Part shown: piece by piece, positions 7,874 through 15,535 of the stretch
Numbering within the stretch: position 1 is the first letter of the stretch
Layout of the letters: each line of letters starts with the position of its first letter
Assembly (NCBI GenBank): GCA_947630595.1
Contig: CANRIG010000033.1
Span: forward strand, 1 to 33,329
From: an uncultured Lachnospiraceae bacterium
GTDB lineage: Bacteria; Bacillota; Clostridia; Lachnospirales; Lachnospiraceae
Direction: 5' to 3'
DNA length: 33,329 bases
Notes under the pieces: model-generated
What the model saw: only the letters and a program-made list of their open reading frames with translations
What the model was told of the DNA's origin: nothing
The model's database searches: none
Program-made: the position numbers and the translations under genes

Positions 7874-7915
7874 AAATGCCCCGGAGAGAATCCCAAGATT
7901 TTCTTCGGGGCATTT
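7874..7915 (+). terminator. Hairpin terminator after potD
   Basis: AAATGCCCCG (7874-7883) pairs with CGGGGCATTT (7906-7915), extended inward by GAGA/TTTTCTT pairs with wobbles. No long T-run follows beyond the ATTT of the stem, so strength is uncertain, but its position at the operon end fits. Confidence 0.6.
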
Positions 7916-8010
7916 AGCTTAACGGAAAAGTTGTGATTGGTCAAGACGAAAGCAAATAAGCCGTGCAAAAGCGCTGAACTGGAATAACGCCGGTTTTTCG
8001 CGGCTGTACG

Positions 8011-8058
8011 GTTTGAAAACAATTACCGCAGACAGTTTGAAAACAATTACCGCAGACG
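8011..8058 (+). repeat. Two tandem 24-bp direct repeats in the leader of the amidohydrolase gene
   Basis: The 24-bp unit at 8011-8034 (starting GTTTGAAAACAATTACC) is repeated at 8035-8058 with only the last base changed. Two decayed partial copies follow (GTTTACAAAATA at 8059 and GTTTACAGAAT at 8072). The repeats can be read in frame with the gene (KTITAD twice), but the real start is downstream at 8097. There are no spacers, so this is not CRISPR. The remaining part of 7916-8010 shows no gene and no convincing promoter. Confidence 0.8.
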
Positions 8059-8096
8059 GTTTACAAAATAGTTTACAGAATATGGGAGAAGCAGAC

Positions 8097-9266
8097 ATGG
8101 TACGATCAGAACAGGAATGGATTGCCTTATTTCAGCGGTTTCACCGGCATCCGGAGCTCGGAGGCGAGGAAATCGAAACGACGAAAATGATATGTGATGT
8201 TTTGCGGGAGCAGGGAATCGAGCTGGTCCCGTCCGCTCTGAAAACCGGAGCGATCGCCGTGATACGGGGCGCGCATCCGGGGAGGACGGTCTGCCTGCGG
8301 GCGGACATCGACGCGCTGCCGGTCACGGAGCTGACGCAGCTGCCGTATGGTTCGGAGCACCTGGGGAAAATGCATGCCTGTGGGCACGATTACCATATCG
8401 CGGCCGCGCTGTACGCGGCGTCGCTGCTGCAGGAACAGCGCGGGCGGCTGTGCGGCACGGTTTATCTGGTATTTCAGCCGGCGGAGGAGCTCATGCTGGG
8501 CGGCAAAGAGGCGGTTGCGACCGGGCTGCTGCGCGGGGCGGAGGAATTTTACGGCTTTCATGCGGAGCCCTCGTTGCGTGCGGGGCAGGTGTCCGTGCGT
8601 GAGGGGAGCGTGATGGCGGCCTGCGACCGCTTTGCCGTTTCGGTGACGGGCCGCGGCTGCCACGGGGCGGCTCCGCAGCTGGGCAACAATCCGATTCCGG
8701 TGCTGGCGTCCATCGTCCATGAAATCCAGTCGTACGCGGCGCGCGGCACCAGTCCGCTGCTGCCGAAGGTCGTGAGCGTGACGCATGTGAGCGCGGGGGA
8801 GACCTGGAATGTGATTCCGGACCGCGCGTTTCTGGAGGGCACGGCCCGCAGCATGGACGCGCAGGAGCGCGAACGGATTCATCAAAATGTCGTGCAGATC
8901 GCCCGCGCCTATGAGGAGCTGGCCGGCGTGCAGACGGAGGTGGACTGGCAGTTCGGCCCGGCGGCCGTGATCAACGACGCTGCGCTGTGCGGGGCGGCCC
9001 GCCGGGTCTGCGCCGCGGCCGGCCTGGAATGCGTATCCCTGCCGCCGGCCATGCTCGGGGATGATTTCAGTGAGTACGGCCTCAGCGTAGAGGGCTCGCG
9101 CAGCCTTTACCTGAAATTCGGGGTCGGGGCCGGCCCGTCGCTGCACAGCCCGCGTTTCTGCGTCGACCCGGCGGCGATCCGGCCGACGGCGGAGTGCCTG
9201 GCGGCGCTGCTTGCAAAACGGACGGCGGACGCCGGGAGCGGCCCGGAAACCTTACAGCAACTGTAA
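8097..9266 (+). CDS. M20-family metal-dependent amidohydrolase (N-acyl-amino-acid/hippurate hydrolase type)
   Basis: Cytoplasmic peptidase-M20D-type amidohydrolase of 389 residues that would hydrolyse an N-acyl or peptide-like amide. Metal and catalytic residues are visible: LRADIDALP (Asp70, Asp72), HACGHD (His93, Cys95, His97, Asp98), QPAEE (Glu130/131), FHAEP and the C-terminal SLHSP His. The lid/dimer domain is roughly 170-290. I chose ATG 8097 because GGGAG lies 8 bases upstream; upstream in-frame codons only read through a tandem repeat. It lies between the pot operon and the Bce-like module, on the same strand as both but separated from potD by a terminator. It could process the ligand of that transporter, but this is inference. 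Its stop codon lies within the likely operator of the next operon. Confidence 0.9.
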   Translation: MVRSEQEWIALFQRFHRHPELGGEEIETTKMICDVLREQGIELVPSALKTGAIAVIRGAHPGRTVCLRADIDALPVTELTQLPYGSEHLGKMHACGHDYHIAAALYAASLLQEQRGRLCGTVYLVFQPAEELMLGGKEAVATGLLRGAEEFYGFHAEPSLRAGQVSVREGSVMAACDRFAVSVTGRGCHGAAPQLGNNPIPVLASIVHEIQSYAARGTSPLLPKVVSVTHVSAGETWNVIPDRAFLEGTARSMDAQERERIHQNVVQIARAYEELAGVQTEVDWQFGPAAVINDAALCGAARRVCAAAGLECVSLPPAMLGDDFSEYGLSVEGSRSLYLKFGVGAGPSLHSPRFCVDPAAIRPTAECLAALLAKRTADAGSGPETLQQL

Positions 9267-9296
9267 GTGGCGCTTCGTCCCTTCCTCTGCTACAAT
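9251..9296 (+). promoter_or_regulatory. Inverted-repeat operator plus promoter of the Bce-like operon
   Basis: CTTACAG-CAA-CTGTAAG at 9251-9267 is a perfect 7-bp inverted repeat. A -10 TACAAT is at 9291-9296; with a 17-bp spacer the -35 position reads TGGCGC, far from consensus, as expected for an activator-dependent promoter. The dyad ends directly before the -35, the usual activator position for OmpR-type regulators, and resembles TTACA/TGTAA half-sites described for Bce-type regulators. It overlaps the stop codon of the amidohydrolase gene. Confidence 0.6.
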
Positions 9297-9319
9297 GAGG
9301 TCAGCAAGGAGGGGACTTT

Positions 9320-10102
9320 ATGAATACAAAAAGAGACATTTTGCAGGTGGAGGACCTGACCAAAACGTATGGCAGGGGCGCGAACCGGACGGAGGCCCTG
9401 AAAGGCATTTCCTTCCGGGTGCTGGAGGGAGAATTTCTGGGCATCATGGGCGCCAGCGGTTCCGGGAAGACCACGCTGCTCAACTGCATCGCCGCGATGC
9501 TGAAGCCCGCCTCGGGGAAAATCCTGCTCCGGGGACAGGATATTTCCGGTTTCCGGGGAGACCGGCTGGCCGCTTACCGGGGCCGGAGCATCGGATATTT
9601 ATTTCAGGAATTTGAATTGCTGGACAATCTGACGGCGCGGGAAAATATCACGCTTCCGCTGGCTCTGCGCGGCGTTACGGCCGGACAGGCGGAGCGGGAG
9701 CTCCAGACGGTTGCTGCCCTGCTGGACATTGCGCAGATACTGGATCAATTTCCGTCCCAGATGTCCGGCGGCCAGAAACAGCGTGCGGCCGCGGCGCGGG
9801 CGCTGATTTCTGATCCGGATCTTCTGCTGGCCGACGAGCCGACCGGCGCGCTGGACAGCAGAAATTCCAGAGTGCTGCTGGACCGGCTGGCGGAGGTGAA
9901 CCGCGTGCGGAACAAGACCATTGTGATGGTGACTCACGATGCCGGCGCCGCAAGCTACTGCTCGCGGATTCTTTTTATACAGGACGGGCAGCTGTTTCAC
10001 GAGCTGCGCCGCAATGTGCTGAGCGAACCGCGGGAGGCTTTTTATGAGCGCATCGTGACGGTGATCGCACAGCTGGGAGGAGGCAGCGCCCATGTTCTTT
10101 AA
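9320..10102 (+). CDS. BceA-type ABC transporter ATPase (antimicrobial-peptide resistance)
   Basis: ATPase of 260 residues from the MacB/LolD-like class. Walker A GASGSGKT at 44-51, Q-loop LFQEF near 94-98, signature SGGQK at 149-153, Walker B LLLADEP at 168-174 and TGALDS at 175-180. It energises the FtsX-type permease encoded next, overlapping by 11 bases. Known relatives confer resistance to cell-wall-directed peptides such as bacitracin by freeing lipid II-cycle targets, and pass the flux signal to a cognate kinase. The start ATG has AGGAGGGG upstream. With the two-component genes it completes the four-gene module. Confidence 0.92.
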   Translation: MNTKRDILQVEDLTKTYGRGANRTEALKGISFRVLEGEFLGIMGASGSGKTTLLNCIAAMLKPASGKILLRGQDISGFRGDRLAAYRGRSIGYLFQEFELLDNLTARENITLPLALRGVTAGQAERELQTVAALLDIAQILDQFPSQMSGGQKQRAAAARALISDPDLLLADEPTGALDSRNSRVLLDRLAEVNRVRNKTIVMVTHDAGAASYCSRILFIQDGQLFHELRRNVLSEPREAFYERIVTVIAQLGGGSAHVL

Positions 10103-12122
10103 GCAGATACGGCAGAATGCCGCCCGAAGCCGCAGGGACAACGGCCTGTTTTTTGGTTCCCTCGTGACTGCCATTGTGGCTTTTTATACCCTGCTTTCCC
10201 TGGGAGAACAGGATGTCATGCAGTTCCTTGCCACGATAGAAAGCGATGCGGTGGGGAAACTGATGCGGATGCTTCCTGTTGTATATGCGGTTTCTCTGTT
10301 CTTTGTATTTTTTCTCGTCTATTTCGCCTGCCGGTATCAGACCGACAGCCGCCGGCGGGAGCTGGGGCTGTATCTGATGCTGGGGATGAAGCGGAGCCGT
10401 CTGTTTGGGATGCTGTTTTGCGAGACACTGTGGAGCAGTATGCTTGCCCTTTTGGCCGGCCTTCCCGCGGCGCTGCTTCTGACGGAAGGAATCAGCCTTG
10501 CCACGGCCAGAATCGTGGGCCTCGGCATCATCGGGCACCGGTTTTCGTTTTCTCCGGAGGCGCTTTGGTGGACCGTATGCGGCTTCGTTTTCGTGCAGCT
10601 TTTGTCCATGCTGGTGATCTGCGCCGGACTTGGCAAAGCGGAGCCGGCGGAATTTTTCCGCGCCGGCGATGTCAAAAGGCAGGAGGTTTCCTCCGGCGCG
10701 CAAAGCACGGCTTTCCTGTGCCTGGGGACGGTTTTTCTGCTGCTTGCGTATTACCTCGGCATAGTCCGGCTGCAGGCGCTGGAACTTGGCGTCATGATTG
10801 CAACGGTTCTGTTCGGGATTGCCGGCACGTTCCTGTTATACCGCGGGCTGGGTGGATTCCTCGGGCGGCGCATTCGCCGGAAAAGTCCCGATGCTGCGGG
10901 GCTTTGGACTTTTACGGCAAGACAGGTGCAGGAGAACGTCCTGTCTCAGCACAAACCGCTGGCCGTCGCTTCCCTGCTTCTGGTGCTGGCGCTGTCCTGC
11001 ATTTCCTTTGGCATTTCCATGGGCGTGGGCGGTTCGGTCAGCGGCCGCAGCGTCGACTTTTCGCTCTTTGGAGAGGAGCGCCAGATCGACTCCTGCCTGA
11101 ACCGGGACGATATCCGGGGGCTGGTCGGGGAGAGCTATCCCCTGTACCTTTCCCATGTGAAAGACGGCTCTGTTTTTGACACCGGCGGGCTGAAAGCCGC
11201 GCTCTCCGGCATCGGGGGAGCCGGTAACATCATCGAAAACTGTTCTTTTGACTATGTGATCGCCGAGAGCTCCTATAACGACATTCTGGAGCATCTGGGG
11301 AAAGAAAAGCTCGATCTGTCCGGAGGAAAGGCGGCGCTGTATTCTTCCCTGATCGGCAAAAACGAGCCCGGCACGAAGCTGCAGGAAGCGCTGGATGGGA
11401 GGGTGTCCGTCGGCATCGGCGGGAAGGATTATGAGCTTCTCCCCGCGCTCTGCTGCGACAACATTGTCGCCGACCGGGCCATCACCCTGTACCTGGGCCT
11501 GATCGTGCCGGACGCGCTGTATGCGCAGCTTGCCAAAACGCCGGAGGCGTACTGCCGGAATGTGCAGCTTCGCGGCGATGTTGTGGAGAAAATGGGGCTG
11601 ATGCAGGCGATCCAGAACATGGACGCGCTGCTTGCCGGCACCGGCGTCACCTATGACAGCTACCTCGGCGGAATCGGCAGAAATCTTTTTTATGCGGTTG
11701 CGGCGGGCTATCTGACGATTTATCTCGGCGTGCTGTTCTGGCTGATCGCCAACACGGTGATCGGGCTGAAATATCTGATCGGACAGCGCCGGACCGGACG
11801 CCGTTATGAAATCCTGGCCATGCTGGGCGCGGATATGCCGTCCCTGCAGCGCTCGGTGAGAAAGCAGATCAGCGTCTATTTTGCGCTGGTGCTGGCCGCC
11901 GCCCTCGTCAGCAGCGCGGCGGCGATTGCCGCGATGTTCACCAGCTTTGCCAGGCTGCCGGCGGGCGCTTCCATGGGAAAAGCCGCGGCGCTTTCCGCAG
12001 CGGCGCTGCTTGCCTTTGCGGCGCTGGAAACGTTTTATATCCGCATTGTAAAGCAGACGGCCGGCCGGGAGCTTGGCCGGCTGCTGGCCGGAGAGCTTTC
12101 ACATGGCCGGCGGATGTTCTGA
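10092..12122 (+). CDS. BceB-type FtsX-family permease with large extracellular domain
   Basis: Membrane permease of 676 residues. Predicted layout: one helix near residues 20-40, a cluster of helices up to about 305, an extracellular domain of roughly 200 residues (about 310-520) with little hydrophobicity, then three C-terminal helices. This ten-helix plan with the loop between helices 7 and 8 is specific to BceB-like peptide sensors and flippases. FtsX signatures include RRRELGLYLMLGMKRSRLFGM near 80-100 and its C-terminal counterpart RRYEILAMLGAD near 575. The extracellular domain determines the peptide recognised and is normally the most variable part, so the ligand cannot be read from the sequence. 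Start codon lies inside the ATPase gene, with GGAGGAGG upstream. Confidence 0.9.
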   Translation: MFFKQIRQNAARSRRDNGLFFGSLVTAIVAFYTLLSLGEQDVMQFLATIESDAVGKLMRMLPVVYAVSLFFVFFLVYFACRYQTDSRRRELGLYLMLGMKRSRLFGMLFCETLWSSMLALLAGLPAALLLTEGISLATARIVGLGIIGHRFSFSPEALWWTVCGFVFVQLLSMLVICAGLGKAEPAEFFRAGDVKRQEVSSGAQSTAFLCLGTVFLLLAYYLGIVRLQALELGVMIATVLFGIAGTFLLYRGLGGFLGRRIRRKSPDAAGLWTFTARQVQENVLSQHKPLAVASLLLVLALSCISFGISMGVGGSVSGRSVDFSLFGEERQIDSCLNRDDIRGLVGESYPLYLSHVKDGSVFDTGGLKAALSGIGGAGNIIENCSFDYVIAESSYNDILEHLGKEKLDLSGGKAALYSSLIGKNEPGTKLQEALDGRVSVGIGGKDYELLPALCCDNIVADRAITLYLGLIVPDALYAQLAKTPEAYCRNVQLRGDVVEKMGLMQAIQNMDALLAGTGVTYDSYLGGIGRNLFYAVAAGYLTIYLGVLFWLIANTVIGLKYLIGQRRTGRRYEILAMLGADMPSLQRSVRKQISVYFALVLAAALVSSAAAIAAMFTSFARLPAGASMGKAAALSAAALLAFAALETFYIRIVKQTAGRELGRLLAGELSHGRRMF

Positions 12123-12155
12123 TTTTTGCGGCCTGAACCAGCCGGAGGTGATGTT

Positions 12156-12839
12156 GTGTTTCGGATTGTGATTGTGGAGGATGACGATTATCTGCGGGAA
12201 GAACTGCTTCATACCTTTCAAAAGGCGGGCTATGATGCGGCTGCGCCCGCTTCCCCTGCGGCGGCGGAGACGGAGATTGCCGCGCTGTGCCCGGATCTTG
12301 CGGTGCTGGACGTGAACCTGCCGGGCAAATCCGGCTATGAGCTGTGCAGAAGCCTGAAGGCGCGGTATTCCTTTCCGATTCTGATTCTGACGGCGCGGGA
12401 TACGCTCGACGACGAGCTGACCGCCCTCGGCCTGGGCGCGGACGATTTTCTCACCAAGCCCTGCCATCCGGACAGGCTGCTGGCGCGGGCCGGACGGCTG
12501 CTGCAGACCTGGCGCAGGCTGCGCGCTTTTCTGACCGCCGGTCCGCTGTCTCTGGATACGGATACCTACAAACTGACCTATAAAGGCCGCGTGCTGCTGC
12601 TGGCGGAGACGGAGGGAAAGCTCCTGCGGCTTCTGATGGAGCGCTGCCCGGAAACGGTGGAAAAGGAGCAGCTGATTTCCGCTGTCTGGGGAACGGAGGA
12701 ATTTGTGGATGAGAATATCCTGCAGGTCAATATGAGCCGCCTGCGGAAAAGCCTGGCGGAGCTCGGATTGGGAGACGCCGTGCGAAACGTCCGGGGAAAG
12801 GGCTATGTGCTGGAGGCAAATGATGAAGCATTTTCGTGA
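12156..12839 (+). CDS. OmpR-family response regulator (BceR-like)
   Basis: Two-component response regulator of 227 residues. The receiver domain has the acidic pocket EDDD (residues 8-11), the phosphoacceptor Asp52 in VLDVNLPG and the Lys in FLTKPCHP. The C-terminal winged helix carries GPLSLDTDTYKLTYKG, the LTxxEGKLL-like recognition region and VRGKGYVLE. The start is GTG 12156, chosen because GGAGG lies exactly 7 bases upstream; the in-frame TTG at 12126 has no ribosome site. It probably activates the ATPase/permease genes through the dyad at 9251-9267. Unlike many Bacillus loci, the regulator genes follow the transporter genes. Overlaps the kinase gene. Confidence 0.92.
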   Translation: MFRIVIVEDDDYLREELLHTFQKAGYDAAAPASPAAAETEIAALCPDLAVLDVNLPGKSGYELCRSLKARYSFPILILTARDTLDDELTALGLGADDFLTKPCHPDRLLARAGRLLQTWRRLRAFLTAGPLSLDTDTYKLTYKGRVLLLAETEGKLLRLLMERCPETVEKEQLISAVWGTEEFVDENILQVNMSRLRKSLAELGLGDAVRNVRGKGYVLEANDEAFS

Positions 12840-13854
12840 CAGAAATTTTTTGGATAAACGGTATCTTTCCGCCAGGCGGTTCCGGCACTGGGCAGCTCTG
12901 TTTTTACTGACGGACACGGCGTTCCTTTTTGCGGCCTGGATTCTGCGGCCCGAAGCCTTTGTCCGTATGGCACTGTTTTTGCTGTTGTTTACGGCGCTTG
13001 CCCTGGCGGCGGGGATTTTTGCGGAGCTTCGGCGTCAGAGGAGAGAGGAAGCCGCGCTTCGGCGTTTTCTGGAAACGCCGGAGGAGCGGACCAGGGCGGA
13101 ATTTCTGGCGCATGTTCCGAAGAGCGCGGCGGCCCGTGAACTCTGCGGGCAGCTGCTTTCCCTGCAGGAGCGGGTCGGCGAGGCAAACGCCGGGCTGGCG
13201 GAGTACCGGGACTATATCGAAGCGTGGGTGCATGAGGTGAAGACGCCGCTCACGCTTTTTACGATGGTTCTGGACAATCACAAAGACGAGATGCCGCCCG
13301 GGGTTCACGCCCGGCTGCAGTATGCGCAGCACCGGCTGAATGAAAATGCGGAGCGGATTTTGTATTACGCCCGCCTGCATACAGATCACCCGGACATGCG
13401 GTTTTCCCGCTTCCGGCTGGACGAGTGCGCGCGGGAGGCGCTGGAGGAGTACCGGCCGCTTCTGGAGGAAAAGCATATTTTGACTGCGCTGGATTTGCAG
13501 GAGGCCGAGGTGGATTCCGACCGCAAAATTGTTTCCTTTATGCTGGCGCAGCTTTTCAGCAACGCCGTGAAGTATGCGGACGGCAAAGAGGGGAAGATTG
13601 CGGTCAGCATCCGCCGCGAAGAGGACAGGGTTTATCTGAGCGTCTGCAACAACGGCGACGGCGTGCCGCCGGAAGACGAGCCGTTTCTCTTTGACCGGGG
13701 CTTTACGAGCAGCCGGCCGAACCGGCAGAAGGCGACCGGCATGGGCCTGTATCTGGTCCGCAAATACGGACAGAAGCTGTGCGTCGGGGTGCGCCTCAGT
13801 GAGCGGATTCCGTATGAGAGCGGATTTGGGATAGAGCTGGTGTTCAGCAGGTAG
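12823..13854 (+). CDS. Intramembrane-sensing histidine kinase (BceS-like)
   Basis: Sensor kinase of 343 residues with two N-terminal transmembrane helices (about 24-42 and 47-66) and only about four residues between them, so it has no sensor domain of its own. That is the hallmark of BceS-type kinases, which read the activity of their partner permease. The DHp box is EAWVHEVKTPL with His137; the ATPase domain has QLFSNAVKYAD (N box) and GMGLYLVRKYG (G box). I prefer the second of two adjacent ATGs (12823), 6 bases after GGAGG. It overlaps the regulator gene by 17 bases. Last gene of the module; a weak hairpin follows. Confidence 0.92.
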   Translation: MKHFRDRNFLDKRYLSARRFRHWAALFLLTDTAFLFAAWILRPEAFVRMALFLLLFTALALAAGIFAELRRQRREEAALRRFLETPEERTRAEFLAHVPKSAAARELCGQLLSLQERVGEANAGLAEYRDYIEAWVHEVKTPLTLFTMVLDNHKDEMPPGVHARLQYAQHRLNENAERILYYARLHTDHPDMRFSRFRLDECAREALEEYRPLLEEKHILTALDLQEAEVDSDRKIVSFMLAQLFSNAVKYADGKEGKIAVSIRREEDRVYLSVCNNGDGVPPEDEPFLFDRGFTSSRPNRQKATGMGLYLVRKYGQKLCVGVRLSERIPYESGFGIELVFSR

Positions 13855-13859
13855 TATAT

Positions 13860-13895
13860 GGAAATTACATTGCCTGATGAAAATGTGACATTTCC
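13860..13895 (+). terminator. Weak hairpin after the kinase gene
   Basis: GGAAAT and ACATT pair with ATTTCC and AATGT across an unpaired bulge (13860-13895). It lacks a T-run, so this is a possible weak terminator only. Confidence 0.3.
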
Positions 13896-13934
13896 TGAAA
13901 ACAATTCTATAGATTCTAAAATTTTCAAGAAGTA

Positions 13935-13963
13935 TTGACAAAAGAAAGAAAATATATTATCTT
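13935..13963 (+). promoter_or_regulatory. Promoter of the AT-rich sugar operon
   Basis: Perfect TTGACA (13935-13940), 17-bp spacer, TATCTT (13958-13963), 4 of 6 consensus. The operon palindrome begins about 20 bp after the -10. No gene lies in 13855-14129. Confidence 0.65.
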
Positions 13964-13983
13964 TATATAAAGTACTTTATTAA

Positions 13984-13995
13984 GTTAACGTTAAC
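13984..13995. promoter_or_regulatory. GTTAACGTTAAC palindrome, probable LacI-family operator
   Basis: A perfect 12-bp palindrome with a central CG, as in many LacI-family operators. It lies about 14-25 bp past the predicted transcription start, where a bound repressor would block elongation or open-complex escape. The LacI-type gene at the far end of this operon is the obvious candidate to bind it. Confidence 0.55.
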
Positions 13996-14129
13996 GTAGT
14001 AGTGAATGATGATTAGAGTTTGAAAAAGCGGGGCGACATGTCAGGTAATTTATGAAATTACGGCTATTTTTGTGCGCATTTATAATCGAGTTATACCTGA
14101 TATGTCCGGAAATGAGAAGGAGGAAAGGT

Positions 14130-15437
14130 ATGTCAAAAAAGGTTAACATGAAAAAGTGTGTTGGCGGTGTAGTGCTTAGCTTGGTAATGACGACGGCAAT
14201 GGGCATGAGCGCTATGGCAGATGAAATCCCGACGATTCGCTTTGCACACCAGGATACTGCCAGCAGTGAAGGCATGCAGGTAATTGTAGATACGTTGGAT
14301 GACTATATTGCTTCCGTTGCAGATAAGTATATTGTTGAGCAGGAAGTTGTTGCCGGCGATGACCTGAAGACAAAAATTGCCACAGATATGGCCAGCGATA
14401 ATCTTCCGGATATTATGTGGTACTGGGGAGCAGCATCTGATGCAGGAAATATGATAGATGCGGATTTACTGATTACAGTGGATGAGTTCTTTGAGGCCAG
14501 CGAAAAGCTTTCCAGAGACAGTTTTAAAGAATCCCTGTGGGATCAGATCACGGTAAATGGCAAGAATTATTGTCTGCCGGTGGATAATCTTGAGAGCAAC
14601 TGGGTAGTGAATACAAGCATCCTTGATGAACTTGGAATTGAAATGCCTACAACGTATAATGAGTTAATTGCGGTATCTGACCAGATTAATGAAGCGGGTT
14701 ATATTCCGATTGCTATGGGCTGTAAGGGCGGCAATCCCGGACACTGGTGGGTAGATTCCATCTATGCTCAGTATGAAGGATCCAGAGATGAGCTTCTTGA
14801 TATCAGCGAATCCTGGAATATCGACACCGAAAACTTCAGGAAAACTCTTCAGGTTGTGTCGGATCTCAGAGAGGCAAACTGTCTGCCGCAGGATACCATT
14901 GCAAATGGAGACTGGGGTCCGTATTGGGCGTTGTTTACAGAAGGAAAAGCACTGTTCTCATGGAGCTGGGCAGGCGGCATAGCTGGCATTGGTGACAACT
15001 TTGACTGGGAGCTCTGTGATATGCTTAAGGTAGATGAGACAGATGCAGACGTTTCCAATATGTCTGAGCCGTACTGCGGCGCTGGCCTTCTGATCAACAA
15101 AAAGAGCTTCAATGATGAAGCGAAGAGAGCTGCAATCGTTGATTTCGTAGAATGGTACTGCAGTTCTGAATTCCAGGCTGTTACCTTCATCAATGATGGT
15201 GTTGTTCCCACGCTGGTGGACTGTGACTACGATGAGTCTCAGGTAGATCCGATCGTTCAGGAAGTTGTTTCCAGAAACAGCACAAGAGAAGGCCTGATCA
15301 CGCATATGGCGACAATTCCAAACGCAAGCGTATGGGCGGACTATCAGAACGGACTGGATGAATTCATTGCCGGTACGATGACCATTGATGAATATATTGA
15401 GTATGTTCAGGACTCTTTGGAGTCAAACAGAGAATAA
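14130..15437 (+). CDS. Family-1 sugar ABC transporter substrate-binding protein
   Basis: Extracellular solute-binding protein of 435 residues for an oligosaccharide importer (CUT1 class). The signal peptide is residues 1 to about 33, with cleavage after SAMA and no lipobox Cys (the only early Cys precedes the hydrophobic core). The two-lobe SBP_bac_1 fold is supported by DLKTKIATDMASDNLPDIMW, CLPVDNLESNWVVNTSILDE, GCKGGNPGHWW and the late INKKSFNDEAKRAAIVDFVEW segment. ATG 14130 is preceded by GGAGG at 6 bases; the frame upstream is a spurious extension. Two permeases follow after a hairpin. The sugar bound is unknown; the many aromatic residues (WYWG, HWWVDS, WSWAGG) suit carbohydrate stacking. 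Confidence 0.9.
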   Translation: MSKKVNMKKCVGGVVLSLVMTTAMGMSAMADEIPTIRFAHQDTASSEGMQVIVDTLDDYIASVADKYIVEQEVVAGDDLKTKIATDMASDNLPDIMWYWGAASDAGNMIDADLLITVDEFFEASEKLSRDSFKESLWDQITVNGKNYCLPVDNLESNWVVNTSILDELGIEMPTTYNELIAVSDQINEAGYIPIAMGCKGGNPGHWWVDSIYAQYEGSRDELLDISESWNIDTENFRKTLQVVSDLREANCLPQDTIANGDWGPYWALFTEGKALFSWSWAGGIAGIGDNFDWELCDMLKVDETDADVSNMSEPYCGAGLLINKKSFNDEAKRAAIVDFVEWYCSSEFQAVTFINDGVVPTLVDCDYDESQVDPIVQEVVSRNSTREGLITHMATIPNASVWADYQNGLDEFIAGTMTIDEYIEYVQDSLESNRE

Positions 15438-15462
15438 AAGCTGACGCGGAATAAGAGAGTTT

Positions 15463-15492
15463 GGAGCTGCCGCTGTGATATTCGGCAGCTCC
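15463..15492 (+). terminator. Intercistronic hairpin between binding protein and permease genes
   Basis: GGAGCTGCCG (15463-15472) and CGGCAGCTCC (15483-15492) form a perfect 10-bp stem with a 10-nt loop, followed by ACTTTATT. It is likely a partial terminator or a 3' mRNA stabiliser that keeps the binding protein more abundant than the permeases. Confidence 0.65.
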
Positions 15493-15535
15493 ACTTTATT
15501 CATCTGGCTTTAAGACAAAGGAGGGAAATAAGAAT

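Noticed and set aside
8011-8058. Repeats considered as a CRISPR fragment
   Set aside because: The two units are directly adjacent with no spacers, there are no further copies, and no cas genes are in the window.
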